From Carex sylvatica (Eukaryota; Streptophyta; Magnoliopsida; Poales; Cyperaceae), in NCBI GenBank assembly GCA_964058845.1, contig CAXKVR010000662.1:1-28436 (forward strand): a stretch of 28,436 nucleotides of DNA. The letters are read 5' to 3'. A program made the position numbers and the translations under genes. The notes beneath the pieces are model-generated. The model worked only from the letters and a program-made list of their open reading frames with translations. It made no database searches and was not told where the DNA came from. The number at the start of each line of letters is the position of its first letter. Within the stretch, counting starts at the first letter, position 1. Below are positions 20,786 through 28,436 of the stretch, one piece after another.

Positions 20786-21874
20786 CAGGGCCGGTTCTGA
20801 AAATTTTGAGGCTCAGGGCGAAAGAAAATTTTGAGCCTTTATATATACCAGTGATGTAAAAAATGGTCTTAACGGCTTATTATATGCATGTTTAATCGTT
20901 AACGGCGATCAAACCGTTATAAATACACTTATCGAAGGTCTATTAGTGAATTTTCTGATTAATTGGTCGATTATTCTCGATTATTCCCAATTATTCTGTT
21001 TAGTCTAGTTTGATCGTCTGTTTATTTCCGTTTATTTCCAGTGATTATTTATTTTTACATTGTTTTTTTTTTCTGTGACTGTGTGATAATAAGTTTCGTA
21101 AATCATGTATTGCAGTTTTATTTGTGCTTGACTATTCATTCAATTTTTATATATATATATTTTTTCTTACTTATTTTGAATTAATTGATTAATTCATCTA
21201 TTAATTATATACCATATATTTTTCTTACTTACTGATGTATTTTTTTCATTTAGTGCAACATGTTCATATATTAAATTAAGTTGTTATTACAAACAAAATT
21301 TAGTGATTTTATGTTGGAATGTTTCATGTCTTTCAAATAATATATTATTAGTATAGTATTTGAAAACGCTTAATTCTCAAATTTATTTTTTCATCAAATA
21401 AATGTGTTACTTACACATGTAAAGTATGTGTGTATTGTTAAGCGTAGTGCCATGTTATAATAATATAACTAAGTTAAATTAAGTTTATTTGATAAGTTTG
21501 ATGAGTTATATAATTTTTTATAATAAATTATGAATTACACATAATTTTAATAAAAATACAAAATCGTCTGCATAAATTCTGATTAATCAGCAGTATACCG
21601 ATTAATCGCTTAACGGTATCCCATCGTTCGACAAGCGCATACCGTTATTTACAATACTGATATATACAAAAAAAATTATTGATATGCCAATAAATCATAC
21701 CTATTTATATAAAAGTTTGGATCATTTATATATTCAAAGTTTGAGCTCTAATATTTTATTTATTTAATATATACATTTTTTTTAATATATGCAAAATATT
21801 TTTTTCCTTTGAGGTCCCTTGAATCTTTGGGTCCGAGGTGATCGCCCTGGCTGTCCAGCACCAGGGCCGGCCTG
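20786..21874. mobile_element. Outer non-autonomous hAT-like element (split by a second insertion)
   Basis: Left end CAGGGCCGGTTCTG and right end CAGGGCCGGCCTG form imperfect terminal inverted repeats, supported by a second matched block, CAGGGCGA near the left end and TCGCCCTGG near the right. The 8-bp flanks ATTCAGAT (20778-20785) and ATTCGGAT (21875-21882) differ at one base, as expected for a hAT target duplication. Without the inner insertion only about 270 bp remain, with no coding capacity. Confidence 0.8.
20849..21659. mobile_element. Inner non-autonomous hAT-like element, nested
   Basis: 811 bp with termini CAGTGATGTAAAAAA and (inverted) CAGTATTGTAAATAA, and sub-terminal words around CGGT and GATTAATCG repeated in both orientations. 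It is flanked by a perfect 8-bp duplication ATATATAC (20841-20848 and 21660-21667). It sits inside the outer hAT-like element. The interior is A+T-rich and non-coding. Confidence 0.88.
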
Positions 21875-21882
21875 ATTCGGAT

Positions 21883-22980
21883 AAGCATCGATCTTCATCA
21901 GCATCACAAACTGATGTGCATATATTATTGATTGTTACACAAATTAATACTAACAAATTCGGATAGTTTCGTTTGTGATCCTAATTTGTCAATTATCGAT
22001 TACTGAGAGAATTATAGTGAGCAATAATTAACTTGCGAAACAAAAAAAATTATTCAATATTTTTCTTGAGAAAACTTTCAATAGTTTTAACATAATTAAA
22101 TTCGCTATCTGACAGAATTCCAGTGATAAGGTATAGATATTGTATATAATAAAAGCACGGACTAGACTCTGATTTTTCGTAATTATTAATTAATGGAGAT
22201 GTAGATTCATCCCGCATACCCGGCCTATTCACAATCATTTTTCGACACGTGGTAAGGTGTGAACCGGGTCGAATAAGTATACGCTTAAATAAGTGGCCAC
22301 TTACTATAAGATAATATTAATATGAGATCAAAGCAAAAAAGAAAAATATATTAATATGAGATTATAAGACAAAGCTCTGGCTGCACCACTTACTATATGC
22401 AGGTCTTACCTTACCTCGCCTTACAGCTGGTAAAAAGGTTTTTCACTTCTTTTTTGACAGTGCACTGGCACGGAGCTATGAACACTGTTATATTCCTTGT
22501 ATAGTCAATGTTTGAAACGGGTCATTTATATTGAGTAGTTGTGTTCGTTACACTAAATTCACAGAGAATGTAGATAGAATAATATATTTCAAATGTGACA
22601 TGAAATGACCAAGGACTTTCTTAGAGCCACTAACGCTTGTGCCTAATCTTTTGTGCATGCATGTGGAATCTGTGGGTTATTTGCCCTTTTCACAAGAGGG
22701 TATTTTTCTTTTCCTTTCTTGAAGTGTGCGAAAATATTATGGGGCCAACACTGATTTTTTATTTTTTTCTTGCTTTTGAAGCTTTGCAAATTCGGGTCGG
22801 GTGCAGATGAAAACCTTTTATCCGTTATTTTATTCGGCAAGATGAATATTATATTTTATTAACATAACACATAACAAAATAAGGATATGAATCAGAAAAA
22901 AGAAGTCGTTAGCTTATCTAATAAAAGCGTGGTTAGAGTTTTTCCCGTACCTATTACCTAAGAACAAAGGAATTAATATA
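21883..22980. other. Intergenic DNA, no supported gene
   Basis: It contains a G-box-type CACGTGG (near 22244) and two copies of ATATTAATATGAGAT (near 22315 and 22350), but no following gene. No coding frame above 66 codons has protein-like content. Confidence 0.5.
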
Positions 22981-22989
22981 AAATTATAT

Positions 22990-23357
22990 GAGTAGAACTA
23001 GGGTGTTCTTAAGCTTACCAAAGTGTAATTTGGTGAATTTAATTTCAAAATCTATTAAATTAATTTTAAATAATCAATTCAAACCGTTGAAACCTGCATA
23101 TCTTACGAGTGATGTGTCTACATGTGAAAATTTTAAACATTCGAATTAATTTAGTATAAAGTCAAGCGGTCAAAATACTTTCAAAAAATGAATGCACTAA
23201 AATTAATTTATTAACCTTCTGATTTTGACCGATTGGCTTTATACTAAATTAATTCGAATGTTTAAAATTTTCACATGTAGACGCATCACTCGTAAGGTAG
23301 GCGGAGTCCAACGGTTCGAATTTGTCATTTGAGCTTAAGAACACCCTAGTTCTACTC
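22990..23357. mobile_element. Mutator-like foldback MITE with 9-bp target duplication
   Basis: Termini are perfect inverted copies for 26 bases, beginning GAGTAGAACTAGGGTGTTC. Most of the element folds back on itself, including a long near-identical block around TACATGTGAAAATTTTAAAC. The left arm carries about 50 extra bp (near 23020-23070). It is flanked by an exact 9-bp duplication AAATTATAT (22981-22989 and 23358-23366), the signature of Mutator-superfamily insertion. No coding capacity. Confidence 0.9.
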
Positions 23358-23799
23358 AAATTATATATGATTATTTTTGTATGTGTACATGTAACATTAA
23401 CAATATAACAATGTAATTTTTATCATTATAGTTATGGATTGATTTTATATTTAAAATAATAAATTATAAAATTTTATATTTTATGATATTATGTATATGA
23501 AGTGTTTAAAGTAATATATTTAAGTTTTCTTATATTTTTTTAGTTACATACTTAGATTATACAGGTTACTAACTTATTCGATAGTTATTGATTATTTGTT
23601 TGTTATTAGTTAATTTTAACGGATAAAGTTTTTACTAAACAAGTAATGATAAAATATGGATAGAACTAATTTTACCCGGATAAAGTACAAAAAATACCAC
23701 CACTCAATTTATAATATAGCCATTGACACTCCTATTGACAAAAGTACTCTAGATTTCAAGTGTTTGCTATTTGAAAAAGATAAGTTATAATAATAAAAA

Positions 23800-24213
23800 G
23801 AGGAGAGTTCAAATGCCTCCATTTTTTGTGTCTCCATCATGCCTCCATTTTTAATAATTTTTATAACTCAAAATTTAAAACTTAAAAGTCAAAATAAAAT
23901 TGTTAGATGTGATCTATATTATTTTCTCTATGTGCCCATAAAAAATTATGACATTTCAATTTTGTTTTTATGTGGATTAATAAGTTGAAAAATCAACGTC
24001 TGAAAATTATTAGTATGTTTTTTACAAGCTCTTGATGACAATCAAAACAAAATTGAAATGCCATAATATTTTACACGTGCATAGATAAAATGATGTAGAT
24101 CATATCCAACAATTTTATTTTAACTTCAAAATTTTAAATTTTGAGTTATTAAAGTTTTTTAAAAAATGAAGGCATGATGGGGACACAACAAATGGAGGCA
24201 TTTGAACCCTCCT
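23800..24213. mobile_element. Second long-armed foldback MITE, Mutator-like
   Basis: Arms of about 170 bp start AGGAGAGTTCAAATGCCTCC and pair with the inverted right end (AGGAGGGTTCAAATGCCTCC). They continue through CATCATGCC, AACTCAAAATTTAAA, AAAATAAAATTGTT and GGCATTTCAATTTTG-type blocks. The flanks share ATAATAAAAA (23790-23799 and 24214-24223), allowing a 9-10 bp target duplication. The sequence is unrelated to the element at 22990. Confidence 0.82.
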
Positions 24214-24223
24214 ATAATAAAAA

Positions 24224-25040
24224 CATGATATGACTAAATAGTTATTAACATTATAAAAAAAAAATGTACACATGATTTATGTAGGTTTTTATCAAATATG
24301 ACACTATTTAACATTAAGCAGTATAAATAAATTAAAGGTTCAATTTTAAATACACTGTATGCAAACCTTATGAAATTTAATGCATGAAAAATCTAATTTA
24401 TAAAGAATTTGTATACAGTTCTAATTCTTTATTAACAAAAATGGTTGAGGCACTAGTTTCTTAAAAAAAAAAATTGTACGACAAAATTATTGATATCAAA
24501 AGTGATGGCAGACATGGCTGTTATTTTATTGTTTTTTAAATAAAAATTTGGAACAAGTCTTTTAATTTGAAATGTTCATAATTAATTATTCAATCAATTT
24601 TCGAACAATGTCGTCTCCTTACTAAACTAAATATCGGTTCTCTACTACTATTAATCATGATCTGAACAGAAACTAAACCATAAAATTCCTTAGAGATTCT
24701 ACTCCATAAGCATCCTGCACAATATCTAAAAACAAGAATACAAGTATTATATCTTATCAGTATCACAAATAAACAATAATTTCACAACAAATCAAGGACT
24801 ATTTGGGACAATTGAGCAAATTAAACCATCATAACGTCGATATCTTTCATGCATGGAAAGAAGTATAATTTTATTCAGCTCTTCTTAAGACGGAAAAGTG
24901 AGATTTATACGTGCGTAAATTGTCTACCTCTGAGTTATTGTTCTCTGTCAAATCTAATATCTGATTCTTTTTTTTTTTGACAATTGTATCGTTATCACCG
25001 TTATACAGAGATGGACTACGGTGAGTTAGAAAGTAAGAAT
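24224..25040. other. Intergenic A+T-rich DNA
   Basis: No coding frame, terminal repeat or RNA gene recognised. Confidence 0.5.
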
Positions 25041-25365
25041 CTTATTTTACTTTTTGTTTATATTTTCGTTTTGAAGTTCAGATAATTGTTTTAAATTATT
25101 TAAAATGATCTCAATATTAAAATGTGCAAAATGTGCTAGAAGATCAAATTTTATATTATTTTTTTAATTTCTTTTGATATGTAGAAAATCTATCGATTCA
25201 GAAGATTCTGGATCATTACAAAACATTCTTTTTTTCTACTTATCTAAAAGAATAGTAAAAAAGATTAAAAAATATGTAAAATTTGATTTTCAAAAAAAAT
25301 ATCTTATAGATACCATATTAAGTGGTTTAAATCACTTATTTACTTTAAAATTAAAACTGAGATAA
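25041..25365. mobile_element. Foldback MITE, family E copy 3
   Basis: Arms at about 25041-25170 and 25275-25365 pair imperfectly (GATCAAATTTTATA with GTAAAATTTGATTTTC; TTCAGATAATTGTTTTAAA with TTTAAATCACTTATTTA). The core TAGAAAATCTATCGATTCAGAAGATT is matched by TAGAAAATTCATTGATC in the copy at 26824. Ends are approximate and no target duplication was resolved. Confidence 0.65.
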
Positions 25366-26300
25366 TTGATGACTTCACAAAGCACGTAGCTTCACAGCCA
25401 TCACTCCAGTTAACTGTAGTGATCAATTAATATATCCTTAGTCAAAATGACACAAACATTTGAATAGAGTCGCATCTATACCCCTCTTAACGCGGAAATA
25501 AACGCAAATTGTTAATAGTGATTACAAATTGCATTAACATGGCATTATGTATACATTGCGTGTTTACTTTGTTTGTGAGCAGCGTGCTTGGTATCAACCA
25601 GATTAGAGCGGAGTAGGTCTGATGTTCATCAGAACTACTTTAGATACAATGAGTTTTAAAATCATTCGATTTGTCACTTTAAAATCCATGTGTTATGCTT
25701 TAATATTCGTGTTATATCCGTTTTAATTTTGTGCGCATGTATCTTAATTAAAACGGATCGGGCAGTCTAGAAGTCCATTAAATCTAAAGTAGATTCAATG
25801 GACATTAATTTCCGTGGGCACGGAACTATTAACACAACAATTTCATTTTTTTAATTTTATAGACAATTTTATCCTCTATATATATTTCTTTCAAATGCTA
25901 TTTTTGGTACAGGTGATTATGTAATCTTCTAGCATGAGGACCATTTATAAATTACTATATATTCTTCATTGTTAGATCTTCATCTGATTTGAAATAACAA
26001 CAAAAAAGAAATATTAACCCATACACATCTGGTTGTACTGAACATCAATGATTTTAACTTTCATAAAACATGTATTTTGTTCCCTTTTTGTTTAAATATA
26101 TTTAGTTAATATGAGAAATATGAAGAAAAAAAAACTACTACATGATATATCATTTTTTGTTTAACAAATTCAAAATAACACACACTTACAAAAAAAATAG
26201 AATAAAAGCATAAAATTATTACTGCTAAGCAAATCTTATTTTGTTGTACACATTTCCTGTAATGCAAATTTAGAAACTTTAAAAAAGTAGCGATTTAACT
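25366..26300. other. Intergenic DNA with a small perfect hairpin
   Basis: ATCCGTTTTAATT (25716-25728) and AATTAAAACGGAT (25746-25758) are perfect 13-bp inverted copies around a 17-bp loop. CTACTTTAGAT (25627-25637) and ATCTAAAGTAG (25780-25790) form an outer inverted pair. Nothing else is recognised. Confidence 0.6.
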
Positions 26301-26329
26301 GAGTGGTGTAGTGGTGTCAAATGTGTTTT

Positions 26330-26490
26330 TTTTGGAGGCTAGGTATTGGCTACGCGACTGGTGTCAAATGTCAATATCTTATCGAGCAGCATAGCATCTA
26401 CAATTTGGTCGATAGATTGCTTCGTTTACTTGTCACTCTCTCGGTTAATTTCTACAACCAGTACTGGTAAGCCCGCAATTTTTGCTTTGA
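26330..26490 (-). pseudogene. Possible coding fragment, family unknown
   Basis: On the minus strand this G+C-richer patch translates to protein-like sequence (AGLPVLVVEINRESDK, one stop, then TKQSIDQIVDAMLLDKI). The opposite strand is also open (a 141-codon frame at 26346-26771), but its second half is plain A+T-driven composition. I do not recognise the family. It could be a gene fragment carried by a transposon or chance. Confidence 0.25.
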
Positions 26491-26823
26491 AGTATACTGT
26501 ATACATTAAAGGTGAAATTGCTGAGAAATACAACAATGATGATATGACCATATATTTCAAGAATTTGAAGAAAATCAGAGTAGACCTGTGTAGAAAGCAA
26601 TTGTTTTTTGGTATATACTTCTATTTTAGTATTATCAAGCTATTTTTTGTTCCGATTTATATATTTTATTTTTATGATAGATTGATATGTAGTATTGGTG
26701 TCCTATATGAGGTGAAATTGCTAGATGTATGGACCTTTTTTTTTAATATAATTATAGAAGGTATATTATAAGAGTCGGGCACTTGCAGGCGAAGTTGTGC
26801 ATGAAATAATTAAAGATCATGTT

Positions 26824-27131
26824 TAACTTTACGTTTATATTTTTGTTTTCATAGTCAACTTAAACCGTTCAACATGATTTTCATATTAAAATATATCTAA
26901 AGAGTAAATTTTATATTTTTAAGAAACTATTTTACTTTATGTTTAGTTAGATAGAAAATTCATTGATCAAAAGATTATGAACCACAAAAAAACATTGATT
27001 TTCTACATATCTAAAAATAAGAGATATATAAAATTTGATCTTCAAACACATTTTACTATATAGATTATGTTGAACGGTTCGAATCAACTATTTGGGTTTT
27101 GAAAATAAAAATATAAAAGTGAAGTAAAAAT
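26824..27131. mobile_element. Foldback MITE, family E copy 4
   Basis: Left arm (about 26824-26920) and right arm (about 27025-27131) pair through TTTATATTTTTGTTTTC, AACCGTTCAACAT (perfect) and AAATTTTATAT blocks. It is the best preserved copy of the family also seen at 8251, 20404 and 25041. No target duplication was identified and there is no coding capacity. Confidence 0.75.
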
Positions 27132-27511
27132 GTAAAATACAACCCTTCATGATGAAACACAATAACTCAACTGATACTATAATTGTAAATTTTAAAAATC
27201 CATAATAATTAGTTCTAGCCTTCCAAAATTTATTTTAATGTTCATAAATTAAATAAACTCATTCATATTTTGTATCTATGACATTTCATATAAAAAATAT
27301 TGTCTTTTGTCACTATGTCAAAAACTAACTCTTAATATCAAAACATCTCGATCGGTGATAGAAGTTATCTGATCACCTCCGCATTAGTATATCAGGTAAT
27401 AACTAAATGACGAATCTCAGCTATGATCTTGATCAGTGTTGTGAGCTTGTGATAATATGTGCATGTAAATTTAGTTACATTTAGAAGTGGAGACATTTTC
27501 TTTTCTCATGA
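27132..27511. other. Intergenic A+T-rich DNA
   Basis: Nothing recognised in either strand. Confidence 0.5.
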
Positions 27512-27514
27512 TGG

Positions 27515-27871
27515 ACTTATTTGGCACAAAGGAATTGTAATGGAATAGAGAAATAGTGTAAAATTGTAATGAAATAGTAGTCGAATATGAGTGGTATTGA
27601 AGTAATAGAGAAAAAAAAAATGAAAAAAGTGGAATTGAAAATATGCAGTCAAACCCTTCTCTTTTGCATTTTAATTAACCCCACTCTATTTCATCTCACT
27701 ATTCTATAGGAGATGTGAAATTGAGAAAGAGTGACTTTTCGACATGTTAGAATTGGCTTAATTCTACTCTTCTACTATTCTAAACGTGTCGAACATAATT
27801 AAAATTACATGGAACAGAAACCCCTCATCTTTTTCACTTTTCAACTATTTCACACATTTGCCGAACGGGCC
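27515..27871. mobile_element. Possible PIF/Harbinger (Tourist-like) MITE
   Basis: Ends GACTTATTTGGC and GCCGAACGGGCC pair as 12-bp inverted repeats in which all mismatches are transitions. They resemble the GGSCCNGTTTGGC type of Tourist termini. ATG flanks both sides (27512-27514 and 27872-27874). The interior has AGGAATTGTAATGGAATAG-type sequence common in such MITEs. The 3-bp duplication is weak evidence. Confidence 0.4.
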
Positions 27872-28157
27872 ATGGAAATCAATATTGCAAGCTTTATCGT
27901 TTTTATCATAGTTTGAATTTATTGTTTTTAGAATATTCGTCGTTCAATAACTTGACAGTCAATATTAAGTCTTTATTTGAGTAAAGATTGGAGGTCAAAA
28001 CAGACGATTGTTCATTTCGAGTTTTGAACCTGTTACACGGAGAAAATTATCTTTGTCGCTAGACTAAAAACTGATTTTCCACTGTCAAGTCTTTTAAAAA
28101 AAATAGAATATTCATTCAACAGTAAAATAATCCTATTAATAAATTAGGGACAAAGCT

Positions 28158-28381
28158 AGTTAAATATGTAAAATAATTCCAGAAGTTCAAATTAAAGGGA
28201 AAAAAAAAAAACACATATAACCAATGTTTTATCAGAAAAATATGGTGACCTATATATATATTCTTTACAAGTTAAATATGTAAAATAATTCCAGAAGTTC
28301 AAATTAAAGGGAAAAAAAAAAAACACATATAACCAATGTTTTATCAGAAAAATATGGTGACCTATATATATATTCTTTACA
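28158..28381. repeat. Perfect 112-bp tandem duplication
   Basis: Copy 1 is 28158-28269 and copy 2 is 28270-28381, each starting AGTTAAATATGTAAAATAAT. By eye they are identical, including the 12-A tract in each (28200-28211 and 28312-28323). The unit is non-coding. Confidence 0.95.
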
Positions 28382-28436
28382 ATTCATCTGCTCACTTTAT
28401 CCAGAAATATTTAACCTTAATATTCTTGAGTGGCAT

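Overview
The window looks like nuclear DNA of a flowering plant, almost certainly a eudicot. It is strongly A+T-rich. Its two real genes are split by GT-AG introns and encode proteins with recognisable plant homologues, and the space between them is filled with plant-type transposons. There is no prokaryotic gene packing, no CRISPR array, and no rRNA or tRNA gene that I could find.

Layout. 1-50 is a purine microsatellite running into a long G tract. About 105-485 is an A+T-rich foldback repeat. 1267-4109 (+) is a complete seven-exon gene for CTU2, a subunit of the cytosolic tRNA 2-thiolation complex; its 3' UTR probably holds one further intron. About 4430-8250 is intergenic without a convincing gene, apart from a small G+C-richer patch of competing inverted repeats near 5660-5784. 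8251-8607 is a foldback MITE. 8773-16313 is a full-length but dead Ty1/copia LTR retrotransposon on the minus strand: two LTRs of about 1.03-1.04 kb, PBS, PPT, and gag, protease, integrase, RT and RNase H remnants in copia order. 16314-17600 is intergenic. 17797-19435 (+) is a complete five-exon D-type cyclin gene, best matched to the CYCD5 group, with a TATA-like box, a CT tract and a small uORF upstream. From 20.4 kb to the end no intact gene is visible. That part is a patchwork of non-autonomous DNA transposons: a hAT-like element nested inside another hAT-like element (20786-21874), two long-armed Mutator-like foldbacks with 9-10 bp target duplications (22990-23357 and 23800-24213), further copies of the 8.25-kb foldback family (20404-20537, about 25041-25365 and 26824-27131), a possible PIF/Harbinger-like MITE (27515-27871), and a perfect 112-bp tandem duplication at the right edge.

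The two cellular genes have no obvious joint function: one modifies the tRNA wobble base and the other acts at G1/S. They are separated by about 13.7 kb of mostly repetitive DNA. I see no new multi-gene system. The most informative structures are the exactly delimited nested hAT insertion, the hairpin array in the copia U3 promoter region, the regularly spaced motif in the copia leader, the loss of the first integrase catalytic Asp with decay mostly explained by C-to-T or G-to-A changes, and three very long G/C homopolymers in an A+T-rich setting. All calls come from reading the sequence by eye; no alignment or database search was run.
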